From: Nepenthes gracilis
Taxonomy: Eukaryota; Streptophyta; Magnoliopsida; Caryophyllales; Nepenthaceae
Length of the DNA: 64,000 bases
Assembly: GCA_033239525.1 (NCBI GenBank)
Contig: BSYO01000036.1
Span: forward strand, 10,128,126 to 10,192,125
Reading direction: 5' to 3'
This document shows, one piece after another, positions 36,363 through 49,280 of the stretch. The position numbers and the translations under genes were made by a program. The first letter of the stretch is position 1. The number at the start of each line of letters is the position of its first letter. The notes beneath the pieces were generated by a model. The model was given only the letters and a program-made list of their open reading frames with translations. It searched no databases and had not been told where the DNA came from.

Positions 36363-37339
36363 TGATACATCATGGATCCAAGTTTCGAACAGATTCGGAT
36401 TAAATTATTTGCCTAATTTCGGCTCCGTCCACTGAGTCTCAGAACCTACACACCACAATTTAAAACAAGAGGTTAGGTATGGGCAGGATATGATCCCAAC
36501 GAAAATATTTCGACGCTCAAATCAATAAATAACCTTTAAAAAGTAGAAGGTAGATGCAGAGAATGCAGTATGAATGCGAGGTGAGTGTTTGTGAATGTGG
36601 GAATACTCTCGTAGATAGAGAGACTTTTGGTGCTCGTGAGGAGTAGGTTCTCTAAGTACTGAGTTCGTTAAGAACTAGTAGTAGAAAGAGAGATCGTTGG
36701 AATGCTCGTATGACTAAGAGCTTGAGACCTTTGTAGTTGCTTTAGAGCTTTTGTGGGTGAGAGAAGGCGTTGCCATTAAAGGGATCTTCCATGGCATTTT
36801 ATAGTGATGGCCCTAGGTTACATTCTTTTTGTAAAAGAGCTTAATACTCGCACTCTATTGAGGATCGTTGCCTTTTCTGGCGTGAGCGTCATTCTGGCTG
36901 TAACGGTCAAAGGGTTGATTCCCTTTCTTCTGCATTCTGTAACTGTTAGGGTTTTCAATAGATAATACGTGGATTCTGGCGCCTTCCTCCCAAGACGTGT
37001 CTTGATTCTCGTGGTGACCGTTACAGTAAAACTTACCTTCTTTGGAAATATATGAAATTAGGGCGGCTGATCGTTGTGGCTTGAGGACGGATACGTGGAC
37101 CAATCAAGGCTCAGGCCCCATGCGTCCTGGGTCTCAACCTGGTCTACTGGGCGCTTTTCGATTAACGGAAATATTGACCGTTCTGGGCTCAAATAGGCTA
37201 TCTTGATCTTGGACCTCCACCGATCCACTTGCTCTTCATCCGATCAACGACAGCATTGACCGTCCAAACGAAAATGGGCCATTAAGGTCTTGTGCCGTTT
37301 CTTCCTTTGTAAGCCAGCCCGTTACTGGCGTCCTCATCA
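36363..37339 (-). repeat. 5' LTR of the Tat element
   Basis: In the minus sense it starts TGATGAGG (37339) and ends TGTATCA (36363), 977 bp. A TATA-like 'cattttatagtg' (about 36796 on plus) lies inside. Its counterpart 3' LTR is missing. The left edge is firm because of the primer site; the right edge is chosen by comparison with the LTRs at 2707-3844 and 48743-49280. Confidence 0.7.
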
Positions 37340-38454
37340 AAAGGTATTATCCGACTCTTAAATTCATATGGTAATTTAGATCCCAAGCATGCATTAATTT
37401 TATTAATTTTAAATTTGAACTATTAAATTTTTATTTCATAATAAAAACAAATTTATAAAATTTATATCTCTTTTGGATAATTAGCCCCGACTGACTATTT
37501 TTATGTAGAGCGGCACGATGCCAATGTTCATTTACTGTTGAACCCAAACAAAGTTAACTTAGGATGAAGAGTTAGTATTTTGGGATCCTGCCTATTTTAT
37601 CAATAAATAGAACCATACTTTTCCTATTGAAATTATTAAATTAAAAAAATTAACAGTTAAAATTTAAATAATAAATAATATCATCTAAATAGTTACTTTT
37701 ATTTTAAAATTTTAATATCTATTTTAATATTCAATATATTTAATATTATAAAAAATAAAAATATAATCATATCCAATATTTTTATTTTTGATCTCAATCT
37801 TTAAATTTTGATCCGATGGTCTGTCTTATAAAAAAATAAGATCATGTTTCTTTTTTTTTTAACAAAAATGGAATCTCTATTTATATTCTTAATTAGATTA
37901 TTAAACGAGTCAAATTTTATTAAATATCACAAAAATAAAAAAAGAGATTCACTGCAACGAGGGATGACATCCATTGTATAAAAAAATTAAAAAACAACAA
38001 TCATATTACATATGCATTCTTATTTTATCAAAAATACATGAAAAAGGAAAATACTGTTTATTTTTTACTAACATTTTTAATTGGTGAGATAATATGACAA
38101 TGATCATGTTATATTTTCTATACAAATACTGAACATAAAAAGTATAAGTAGTGCCACTATATATATATATATATATGCTTAATGAAATATTCATGAATGA
38201 TAGAACTTACCCTTTCATTGATACAAATAAAGAGTACAAACAAAATCCCTAAAGCCACGGTCACAACATTGGATTTAAGGCCATATAACTAAAAATATAC
38301 ATTACAAACAAGATAAAATGCCCATAATCAGCATATAAAGTCTACAATTATGATTTCATAATGTTATTGAAGGAGAAAGAAACATAGATGGCAAATAACA
38401 CACAAAAGAGGCCTTGGGGATTATAAATAGTGACTTCTTTTAACCATAGTGTAA
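37340..38454. other. AT-rich spacer and 3' flank of the polyketide synthase gene
   Basis: No gene seen. The polyketide synthase 3' UTR must lie just left of 38455; I could not fix a polyadenylation site. Confidence 0.5.
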
Positions 38455-40265
38455 TCAATTGCTTAATGGGGCGCTTCGCAGCACAATAGTCTCGACGGTG
38501 AGCCCGGGCCCGAACCCAAATAGGACCCCCCATTCCGACCCCTTTCCGGTTGTTGCCTTCCCTTCCTTTGCAGATCTCTTCCTCATCTCATCAAGAATAA
38601 ACAGAACACATGCACCAGTCAGGTTTCCATACTCATTTAAAACATATCGACTTTCCCTCATTTTTTCTTTATCTAAACCGAGGTTTGACTCGACTGCATC
38701 GAGAATTGCACGGCCACCGGGATGAGTAATATAAAACAGTGAGTTCCAATCGCTGATTCCGAGAGGCTTAAAAGCTTTAACCATGATGTCCTCTATGTTG
38801 TTGCCAATTAGATTGGGAACATCCTTTGATAAGTGAAAGGTGAGGCCTTCTTCACGAAGATGTAAAGCCATCGCATTTTCTGAATTAGGTGCAAGAGTCT
38901 GGCTTGCTGATATAAGCTCGAAAATAGGTTTCTCGATAGACTCGTCCACATCGGCACCTATGATGAGTGCAGCCGCACCGTCGCCAAATAAAGCTTGACC
39001 AACTAACGAGTCCATATGATGCTCAGATGGCCCGCGGAAGAAAATAGCAGTAATCTCAGAGCAGACCAGGAGCACACGAGCCCCTTTGTTGTTTTCAGCG
39101 ACGTCCTTGGCCACTCTTAAGGCTGTACCTCCGGCATAGCAACCTTGCTGGTAAATCATGATCCGGTTAACGGATGGATTGAGGCCAAGGAGTTTGGTCA
39201 GGTGATAGTCGGCGCCAGGCATGTCTATACCTGAGGTGGATGAGAAAATGAGATGAGTGATCCGAGACTTCAACTGGCCCCATTCTTTGATAGCTTTCAC
39301 TGCTGCCTCTTTTCCTAGCCTCGGTGTTTCCTGGATCACCATTTCTTGGCGTTCATTGAAAGATGGACGGTCGAAGGTTGCAATGCTTGGGTGCTCCTTA
39401 AGCATTTCTTCATTTAAATACGTGTAACGTTTTTTTATTGCTGTTTTTTCACCTGTAATGCGGTCACAAAATAAATCCATAAATTAATAATGTATCATTA
39501 CTATTTATTAAATAAAAATGTTTAAAATATTCCCATATTCTGAAAGTAAATACCAACAAATTCATTCACTTAAAATTGTTTGTAAGACCCATTCAAATAT
39601 ATATATTTATTTATTTTTATCACCCCAACTGGGGTAATCCCAAGCCAGTTTAGAATATGCATTCTTCCCACGCAAGCAGCCCATGCTGACTTCAAGCTTA
39701 AAGCAAAAAAATTAATATTTTTTTTTCCTCTGGAAATATATTAAATATCTCCCTATGACATTATTGATGCTATATTTTGATACTACCATTGATCCAATTT
39801 TTATATAAAAGTAGATTTAATTACTTTTATAAAAAATTTGGAAAAAAATTATTTGTTAAAATTTAAAAGAAAAAAATAAAAATTTAATTATGCATTGCCA
39901 TATGACCTTTAAGTAACTCAGGATCGTAGCAAAAAAATTGCAATAGTAGATATTATTTATGTTAAATATTCGTTACAAAGATTTGACTTTTTTGTTAATA
40001 CCGTTGTTATGAATTTTTTAATTAAAACTTCATAAAATCAATTGGTTCGATATAAGATTAAAGAAGGGATAGAAGGTTTACAAATGCGCTTAAACTTTTC
40101 CTTCAAATCGGTCATATGCTCGCTCTTAGTGACCCGGAAATAGTAGTCGGGAAACTCATCCTGGTAGAAGCAGTTGGGCGGCACGGCGGTGCCGATGGCT
40201 AGGATGGTGGCCGGCCCCTCCGCTCTCTTTGCCTTCATCATCTCATAAACCGGATCTCCTGCCAT
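38455..40265 (-). CDS. Type III polyketide synthase (chalcone synthase superfamily), non-chalcone type
   Basis: This homodimeric cytosolic enzyme condenses malonyl-CoA onto a starter CoA. Exon 1 is 40265-40082 and exon 2 is 39452-38455. The 629-bp GT-AG intron splits a Cys codon after its first base, the family's conserved position, giving [13 protein letters not shown]. The protein has 393 residues. The triad is Cys166 (YQQGCYAGG), His305 (THPGG) and Asn338 (YGNLT), with gatekeepers Phe217 and Phe267 and a C-terminal GFGPG loop. At positions equivalent to alfalfa chalcone synthase Thr197, Gly256 and Ser338 it has Phe199, Leu258 and Thr340. 2-pyrone synthase and rhubarb aloesone synthase are changed at the same three sites, and aloesone synthase also has Leu and Thr at the latter two, so a small or aliphatic starter is more likely than coumaroyl-CoA. 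The ATG at 40265 (A at -3, G at +4) is the only one; an upstream stop closes the frame. The product is unknown. Confidence 0.94.
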
Positions 40266-40494
40266 TCTCCTTTCTCCGACGGGAAGATAAATTGAAGACA
40301 CTTTCGGTTTATTTTGTTATTATTATTATTTTCTATTTCCTCCCTCTCCTCACACCTCTCAACTAATGGAAGGAAAGAGAGGCAAGAGAGAGAAAGAGGG
40401 AGGTGTAGAGAGAGAAAGAGGGAGAGAAAGAAGGCTCCAAGAGAGTTTCAGAAGGGCTCTTCTTGGATGAAGGAAGTGTGTGGAGGGCATGAGG

Positions 40495-40502
40495 CTTATA
40501 TA
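40495..40502 (-). promoter_or_regulatory. TATA box of the polyketide synthase gene
   Basis: TATATAAG on the minus strand lies 230 bp upstream of the ATG. A transcript starting about 30 bp downstream would have a leader of roughly 200 nt, which here is CT-rich on the sense strand (40365-40440). CT-rich leaders are common in plant genes. Confidence 0.65.
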
Positions 40503-40599
40503 GGAAAATTTGAGAGACCACATCATGCCATTTCAACGCGACCCCCAGCTTAAATAAATAAACTAATAAGAAAATCAATTAATATAGAATACGGTGTGA

Positions 40600-43500
40600 T
40601 GCAGGCGGAATCATCAAGGAAATTATTAAGTCTAGTCACGGTAAGACTTTTATTTACCTAAAAAAATAAAACAAAAAATAGCCATAAAACAATAAGTCCA
40701 CATATTAATCTCTTTATACGTGTATATATATATAATCTTAGATCATTATTAAATTTATTGTATAATATAAGATACTATCCATAATTATTATATATGTGAC
40801 ATACAGCACCTACGATGTGACCTTTCAGCTGTTAGGTTATTTTTAATTTAATGATTGATATTTAATATATTAAAATAATATAATATATGTATTTTTATTA
40901 AAATTTGTTATAAAATATTAATATATTTAAAAGCTAGTATGATATGAAATAATATGAAAAAATATATTATTTTTATATTTTTAAAATATTTTTTTAATAT
41001 TAAATTTTATCTGTTAGATTTTGAACCCTATTCTCGTATGTATATGTGCTCTATATGATCGATAATAGTAGAGTTATTTAACTGGAAATTGAGATATATA
41101 AATACTTTACAATATAAATATTTTAAATGTATAATATTTAGATATAGAATATTATTTTAAAACATTGTAAATGAATAATTTCATGTAAAATAATTATTAA
41201 TTATGTAAAAATATGATTTTATTGAAAAATGTTTTTAAAACATGATATTTATCCAAGATTTAAAATCTATGTTTATAAAAGAAAAATACAACCCGAGATG
41301 GCTGAGCATTTCAACTCATAATCATATCTGGTTTAGAAAATAATCTGATATATTTTTTAAGAATGATCATTCAGAATACCCACACCTTAATCATATCCTA
41401 AAAAAGTTTAAACATTACGAATAGGGTTGGCCTCTGTATAGAAATTGTTTTGCAGAATATCTGTAAAATATCATATTATGTTATAATATTATTAATTTTT
41501 TTAAAAAAATTAATTTTTATTTATCGCAATAATCAACCAATTTTAGCACATATTTAAGAATCAACACAGGTACTTTTTAGTTAATTATTGTAATTTATTT
41601 ATCATTATAAAATCAGTAAAATTTTAACTATTTCTATTAAAAACATAACAATATAAATATTTTAAATTTATTTTGTTTAAAATAACTAAATTATAAAATT
41701 ATTAAAGTTTTAAGTTCACCCTTGATATCATCTAGATCTAGGTGAACAACGTGTACTTACCTGGATTTTCATTAATCAATTCCTAACCTTGATTAAGAGT
41801 TCCTTACGTTGCCTAAATCTGGATCTGGATCCAGGCAATCATCGTGCATTGATCCAAATCTTCAAACTCCAAACCTTGTATATATTACGATTTCATAAAA
41901 TACATTCAGCACGAAACTTATAAATTGACCGGATTAAAATCAAGTGATCTAACTGGTCATAAATTTTATAAAATATGATCAAAATATTATAATAAAGACC
42001 CAAATAATTTTTTGGACAGGACATGATCAATAATAAAAATAACAGGTTCAACACTGCTAGACCCTTATGTTGAATTATATATATATATATATATATATAT
42101 TAAGTTAAAAAAATGATCTCAATAAATTATTTTCTGTGTAATCAATATCTCTTTTTATTATTATCTGTTACAGTGATATTATAATTATTAAAATATTTCA
42201 TATTTTTGATATTTTTGTATAAATAAAATATTTAAAAGCTAAAATATTGTACATAGCCTAATTCCGTTTTTATAAAAAAAAAATCACAGAGCCAGGTCAG
42301 TTATAACTAAAGCCTGTTCGAGATTATTATTAGCCAACAATCTCTTCGACGTGCCTATCTTAAATCTAATTCTGACTAAGAATTGTTCAGTGATTTTTCA
42401 AGCTCGCTGTGTTTTTAGAGACTTTAACGATAAAAAATCTAAAAATAATAAATATTATTATTATTTTTTGATCGGCCATTTGATCTTAATAATAAGATTA
42501 TTAAATCTTGGTGGCACATAGAGAGGTGATGATGAACGTGGTCAAGGTAGATGGGGTTGACCAAACACGTTGCCACGGCATCGCAAGCACGTAGGAGAAG
42601 AGAGCATAGACCAGCAGCTCAACGCATGAAGGAGATCCAAATATATATATTGTTTAATCGATGGCATGAATTAATATATGTTAGCTTTGGATTCAATCAT
42701 ATTTAATTATTTGATATATAATTATATATTCGATCTTGAATGCGATTGTCGATCTGATATTCCCTTAGGTTGATATTATTTTAAGTCTTATAAATTTCAT
42801 ATTTATTAGTTGGTTACCAACCTTATAAATTAAAACAACATATATATTAAAAATATTTACAATGTCGTATTTTTAAATTTTATCATCAAATGTAATATTA
42901 ATTTCTTACAAAAGAAACAAATCAAATGACCAGATTTTACAATATTACTGTCTTTAATAAAACTATCCCTCTAAAAGAAATGTTAATTTAGCCATTCCAA
43001 ATTACAGTCATTTGATATTGATTAAAAGACTGTATTATTTTTTTTAAAAAAAATTAATAATTTAATATTAATCAAACGATTATAAGTATAACATATTAAA
43101 ATAGCCCATCTTTTTTTAATGGTTGAGACCCCAAATCCTGTACCACTTGCATAGTGCTACAAATGTTTTTGGGTAATCAAATAATTAAAAAAAAAGCTAT
43201 ATATGTATATTTAATTTTCCAATTACTAAGGAATTGTACCAACAACATCACACCCTCATAAAAAGAAAAGCAAAATAAAAAATTACATTACTCGGGGGAC
43301 GAAGCCGAGGTCAAAAAATAGTCTCGGCCTATAAAATGGGGGATCGTTAAGTAATATTGACTAAATTGTTGATAGTAAAAGTATTTTTTGATAGTATTTT
43401 TGGAGTTATTTTTCTTTCTATGCTAAAAAAATGGGTAATTTTTTTTTATAATTGGTATTAAACAAAAAAAATTATAATATGTAGTAATATTTAACAATAA

Positions 43501-44330
43501 TATAAAAAATTTTAAAAAAATTATGGAAATAATTTCATGGGGATGTTCATGCTTTGGACCTTCAATAGCAAGGCCATGCCTCCCTGCCCACTTATTTTTA
43601 TGAGCGGTGTGGTCGAGAAGATAGATTTGGAGAGATCTAGCTGATTTTTCACCTTTCAACTTAATATGTTTTAATGCTGGTCCCACAAAAAAAATAAAAA
43701 AATAAGATAATAATAATAATAATTATTATTATTATTATTGTTATTATTATTAAAGATAAAATCCTGGTTATAATTTAAGTTATTGGATTACAAAAGTCCG
43801 TCAAAATTTAAATATTAAATAATATTATTTAAATAGTTATTTTAATTAAAAATTAATAATATCCAAATGGGCTTAGTTTTGGTTTTAGATGATCACAGTA
43901 ATGTTTTATGGCTTAATTAACTAAACTTGATTAATTTAACCTAGTGGTTATAGTTTTTCTCTAAATCTAAATCAAGCATGCCTGTATTCAATTTTAGTCA
44001 GCTCTATAAACAACAAAATTGACCTAAAAAAATAAATTATTTGATCAAAAATAAAATTAAAAAAAATTATATATTTTTGCACGTCTATTTATGTATTGAT
44101 TTTTTAACAAAATCAATATATGATGGGCCTCCTAATAAACGTGTCCCTTTATGTGACAGTAAAAAAATATAAGATCGGTGAATATATATATTATTATTAC
44201 CTCCAAATTTTATAAATAAATAGAATCCTTTATTTTAATTTCCATTAATTTGGAAAATTTAACGGCTAGGCAATATTAATTTCACTTAAAGCAGAAGGAA
44301 ATCATTGAAGGCAATACCGATCTGTAGGCT
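40600..44330. other. AT-rich intergenic region, no gene seen
   Basis: A TA microsatellite lies at 42076-42101 and a TAA/TTA-rich palindromic tract at about 43708-43752. Short GC-richer islands (42520-42620, 43285-43345) have no recognisable identity. No exon series or RNA gene was found. Confidence 0.55.
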
Positions 44331-44339
44331 AGATCAAAA

Positions 44340-45130
44340 TTAGGTTAGGGATTGGTTGGTAGGTCAGTTAGATCGAGAGAAAAGAGTAACGATGACAGTG
44401 ACAAATGGTAAGTGAATAATAATAATACAATAGAGTAAAAAATTAAGATACACATAATTTTACGTGAAAAATTCTCTTACAAATAAAGAGGAAAAAATCA
44501 TGAGATGATTGATCTAAAAATTTTCATTATATAAAAGCAGTTATATAAAATCCAAATATAAGAGTTCGACTCCTTATACCTAATCAACCCGAGTAGTAGT
44601 GAGTATAGAAAAAGTTTTCAGAGCAAAAAGAATTTTCATTATAAAAACGTTCAATAGTCTTTATTTTTATAAGTCATATATCTCTCTCAATTACACTTCC
44701 TTTTATAAACCCAAAAGGAATTTCATGTACTTTTCATAAACCTTAAAGATATCCGATAACTGGTTATCCTTTATTACAAGCAATCCAGTCTCTCTTCAGA
44801 CTTAGTAGTCTGAATGGCCTTCGGTTTGGCTAGCTTGGTCTAGGCAGTCCAGTTAGTCAACATTCAGCTTATTAGTCCAGTTGATCATCAAGCTTTCCAA
44901 CCTGGCCAGTCTCATTTCAGATTGGCAGTCCGATTTGACATCTTTCAACCTAACATCTGGTTGCCTATCAGCTGTTTCAATATTGCATACGAACACCATA
45001 ATATTCTATCTCAATATTGTACCTATGTGAGTTTGACCAAACCTCCGATGGCCTGTCAACCGGATATGGGCTCACACAAAAGTGACCCATATCCCAATAA
45101 ATTGAACTGTCTGATCTGATTAATCTGATA
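44340..45130 (-). mobile_element. Degraded LTR related to the one at 61.7 kb
   Basis: It shares with 61696-62542 the ordered phrases 'ttttacgtgaaaaatt', a 'gaaaaaatcatg(a/g)g' segment and 'gtgaccca(t)a(t/g)cccaata'. In place of the CTCGAGC block it carries repeated 'cagtcca(g)ttagtc'-like units at 44780-44930. The ends are not firm and I see no target duplication. The strand is inferred from the related LTRs. Confidence 0.45.
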
Positions 45131-46180
45131 ATTTAAAATTTTATATAATATGATCAAGTTATATTAATATTATATACGAATACAGAAAAGATATGGCTTA
45201 ATTAATTTTTTGGGCTAAATATTTTCATGGCTAAACTATTTTTTATCCAACCTTGCATGATTATGATTATTTTACAAATATAATTATTTTATTTTTATAT
45301 AAATATATACATTTTTTAATTAAACACTCCAACAATAAAAAGTCCAAGGCATATCCAAATCGGCTTGATTTTTATTAATAATTGAGCAAGATGATAATTT
45401 TGTCTCTATAGCCAAGATTGTTACAGGTCAATCGGACTTAGCAATTAAATTTTCTTATTTCAATTAAGACCAAGTTCGGTCCAATTTCAGTTGTAATTAC
45501 GTAGCTAGTAAACCCAATGATTGACCAATTAGGCACATAGTTATATTATTTATACAGCTACTTATATATTTATTTATATTAAAATTATTAAAAATAGATA
45601 TAAATTTTACTTTATTTTTAATTTTTTTATCTTTTTTTTTTATATTAATTTTGATAATTTTGATGAAAGTAAGTTTTTTTTAGCAGTCACGGACGGGTCC
45701 AAATTTGTACAATTCAAAGTTTGTGGGTTTTTTTTAATATTAAAAAAAAATATTAGAGAGGTCAAACGTGGCTTCTACCGTAAATACACAGACGAATGAA
45801 TGAATGAATTAATTAATCAACTTTCCAGTATTTTAATAATACCGAGGACCGCGTGAATTCTCAAGTATTCAACTTTGCCTATATATCCTAATAAATATGC
45901 CAATACTTTATTATTTTTAAATCAAATGCATGTATTTCATGCTAATTTATTTATATGATTAGATTGAGACCATAAATATTATTAATATATTAAGTTATAT
46001 ATTTAATTATATTAAAATTATTGAAAGTAAAGTTGGGTTTTTTATTATTTTAATTTTTATTCTTTTTGTTATCTCTATATATTAAAAATAATAATTTTAG
46101 CATAATTAATATATAATTAAATATTTAAATAATACTGCTTTTTATTAATAATATGTTGATATAATTAATAAAAGATATAT
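45131..46180. other. AT-rich stretch, no gene seen
   Basis: No feature recognised. Confidence 0.5.
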
Positions 46181-46186
46181 AATTGC

Positions 46187-46910
46187 GGTTTTGAGACAGT
46201 TCCGCGGCACCACTCCTGTGGCCCCCTCCCACCCGTTGGATTTAATCCAATGGGCATGGGTTATCCACCCCTCTTTTTATTTATTTATTTTTTTTCTTTT
46301 TTCCCTTTGTTTATTTTTTTTTCTTTTAAAACTTTGTTTTTATTGTGGTTTTTTTTGATTTTTTTAAAAAATAAAAAAAATATATATATATATTTATAAT
46401 TTATTAGATCCTATTAATATAATAATATTTTAAAATATACTATTATAAAAATTATTATTTTATAAATTTATAAAACATAATCTTAATTGTATAGTAATAT
46501 TTTAACAATATATAATTATAAATTTATAACATATAATCCTACTTGTATAATGATATTTTAATAATACATGATTATAAATTATTATTTTATAAATTTATAA
46601 AATAAAATATAAATATAAGTATTTAATAAATAATAATAAATTGGTCTAATTTATAAATAAATCTATTTATATATTTATTTTTGTATGTGTTTATATTTTA
46701 TAATAATAATTAAAAAATATATATTAAATATATAGAAAAGAAATATAAAAAAAAGGATTGAAAATTTTAAAGGAAAAAAAATAAAAAAGGAAAAAAAATA
46801 AAAATAAAAATAAAAATAAAAAAAAAAAAAAAGTGAAAATGGGAGGTAACCCCAGCTCGTCGAATTAAATTTAATATGTAAGGGCGTGGCACAGGCGTTA
46901 TCCCGTGTGA
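46187..46910. mobile_element. Possible foldback (MITE-like) element
   Basis: Two GC-rich ends, about 46190-46275 and 46835-46910, are imperfect inverted repeats. The left reads 'cctgtggccccctccc' and 'gggttatccacccc'; the right, reversed, reads 'cctgtgccacgccc' and 'ggggttacctccc'. Poly-T and poly-A tracts next to them mirror each other, and the centre is AT-rich without an open frame. 'ttgc' flanks both sides, but that is too short to prove a target duplication. Confidence 0.4.
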
Positions 46911-47408
46911 TTGCATCCATCTTATTTAATTTAAGACAGTAACAAAATTATTATATATAATATAATATTATTTTTATTTAGTTACTATTATTTTTATATG
47001 AATCTGATAATGTTAAATTATCAAGTTTATGTTTGTTTTTGAGAAAAATTAGAAATAAACAAAAATAAATATTTTTTAATTAAATTAATTTTTTTAAAAT
47101 CAAAATATCAATTTATTGATTTTTTGTTAAATAAAAATAAAATTAAAATATTGGTTTATTTTTTTATTATTGTATAATATATAATTTTTTAAAAAAAATC
47201 AGAATAAACTTACACATACGCTAGAAATTCTCTGTGGTTATTATTTTATAATTTTTCTACCCTCGTGGAGAAGGTCCTTTTCTTTTGAACTGGTTGTAAG
47301 CGAATAACAAATATTGTATGGCAATATCTATTATTTTTAATTTAAAAAATAAAAATTATTCAATTAAGAACGAAATATACATATCATATTATAATTATTT
47401 GCCTAATT

Positions 47409-47649
47409 TGTAACGTTTTCGGCGCACCTACATGTAAATATTGTCCACTTTGATTTGGGAGAATTTCGCGACGTCTCTGCACCTTCAGTCGGCGCAGGAA
47501 AACTTTACGGCGTCCCAACTCCTCTGCCCTCACGGTTTTGTTCGTAGCGACGTCGTCACCGCCCCAAAACGTGTCTACAGGGGGGAGGTGTCGCCCCCGC
47601 TATAAGGGCCAACTTTGTTCCCTCTCCCAATCTAATGTGGGACACTATA
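47409..47649 (-). mobile_element. Solo LTR of the TRIM family, with 5-bp target duplication
   Basis: On the minus strand this 241-bp block follows the TRIM LTR at 13334 in order: 'gtcccacatta', 'gagggaacaaag', 'ccttatag', 'cgttttgg', 'gggacgccgtaaag', 'gtggacaatatttacatg' and a final 'cgttaca'. TAATT flanks it on both sides (47404-47408 and 47650-47654). No primer site or interior follows, so it is a solo LTR. The USE element is mutated here (CACATTA for CACATCG). Confidence 0.8.
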
Positions 47650-47654
47650 TAATT

Positions 47655-48516
47655 ATAGTTGAACTTATTATTGGGAGAATATATTTTGAATAATATTTTA
47701 TTTTTTTCCTATCACATTGTGAAGAAAGTATACAATATATTAAATATATTATCAGTTATATTGAAATATTATGACATACTTACTTTTAGAATTTTTATTA
47801 ATATAATCTAGAACAAATTTTTAAATAAAAAAAATAATAATAAAATAAAATGAATGAAAAAAATCACTTTCATTTCGGTTTGGGGGACTTAACCGTCCAA
47901 TTCTTATGTTAAAAAAATATATATATATATATATATATATATTAAACATTTTATTGCTTTTTTTATACTGCATAAATATGAAAATAATTATATATATCCC
48001 AAAACAGCCATTTATATGAAATTTTTATTTTTAAAAATTTTAAATTTAAGTCATCAATCATTTAGCCAACGGTCCAGATTTACGGAACAACCCCCCTTGT
48101 TCTGACGATGCCCTTTTTCTTAACTGCTTTCAGCGTCAGATGCACGTGACGTGCGTGCACTCTCCTGGCCTCTGAAGCCGTCTGCATGATAAAAACGTGG
48201 TAGATCATTCGACTCGGTAAGATTTTTGAATTTGATGTACGGTCCGTATTTTATACGACCGTATATAAATAATAATACACATAATATAATCTAATATTTT
48301 CTTTATAGTTTTCTTATTCTTTAATCTTATACGTAATAATTTGTTCTTTAACATATGAGATAATCAAATGGGTCTATCCTTTTAACATTTTTTTCTATCA
48401 TTTATTAAAGATTAGGGCATCATATGGTTTGCTGTAGACCTCATTGGATTTATTTCAAAATGGGTATAGATTTAATCTTATGAATTTCGTTGTCTAATAT
48501 TTATACACATATACAG

Positions 48517-48551
<35 letters not shown>

Positions 48552-48742
48552 CTCGACTGTAGGAGGATGGGTGCGTTAGGCAGCTTCATAGCTAAGGTAA
48601 GTTTTTTCATATGTTTTATTGATAAATTTACCCTGGGTTACTACTAATTATGATTGGTTGAAATATAGATATCTAAAAAATATGAAATTGTTACATTTGA
48701 GGATTTTTATTATTATACGGATAAAAAGATTTGTTTGCCGAA
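47655..48742. other. AT-rich spacer with TA microsatellites
   Basis: TA repeats occur at 47921-47942 and 48518-48546. A short block at 48060-48185 is GC-richer but unidentified. No gene is supported. Confidence 0.55.
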
Positions 48743-49280
48743 TGTTAAGGTATCTTCGGTCCCCGTACGTTTTTAATTAAAACTTATACAATCACAAAAT
48801 GACGGTCAAGTGATTAGCGGGACTCACTTCTGAATATATTCTCCGACACTCAAATCAATATCTTTTTTTATATGAGAAAAAATATAGATGATGTAAAAGG
48901 TATATAATGTCCGAAATATTGTGCTCTTAAAGTGGCATCTTAAATTGATAGATAGTACACTCTTGACGTCTTTTTAGTCTTTGTATACTTTAGTTTGAAA
49001 AGTCTCAAATTGTCCCCTTAAATTGGAGACGACAGATATTTATAGAATATGGACGAAGGTTAATCGTTAGGAAAACTAACAAATGGTTAATCTTTATCAC
49101 GATAGCAGTTTTAACTAATGTATGATGTCGTTAATTAGGTAACCGCTTGGGTCATTACACTGTCATTGGCCATATCTATTGAGATGGGCTTTATGGCCAT
49201 TTTGGACCGTTAAACTTTACCTTTTGACCCGAAATTATATTAGGCTAATTTTTTTAAGTTGTTGGATATAATACCTATCA
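48743..49280 (-). mobile_element. Degraded Tat-type LTR
   Basis: It resembles 36363-37339 and 2707-3844 in part: a 'ctccgacactcaaatcaata' segment (48841; compare 'tcgacgctcaaatcaataa' at 36511), a 'gggctttatggcc' segment and a right end 'cctatca'. It is shorter than the other two, so it has internal deletions. I found no target duplication. Confidence 0.5.

Noticed and set aside
38459..38725. Plus-strand frame of 88 codons
   Set aside because: It is antisense to exon 2 of the polyketide synthase, a shadow frame.
40266..40301. N-terminal extension of the polyketide synthase by 12 codons
   Set aside because: The extended frame begins with GTG, and an in-frame stop follows without any upstream ATG. 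The ATG at 40265 has a good context and fits family length.
4781..40301. CslE and polyketide synthase as a biosynthetic gene cluster
   Set aside because: Only two enzyme genes occur, about 27 kb apart with nested transposons between, and no tailoring enzyme or transporter. Co-location looks incidental.
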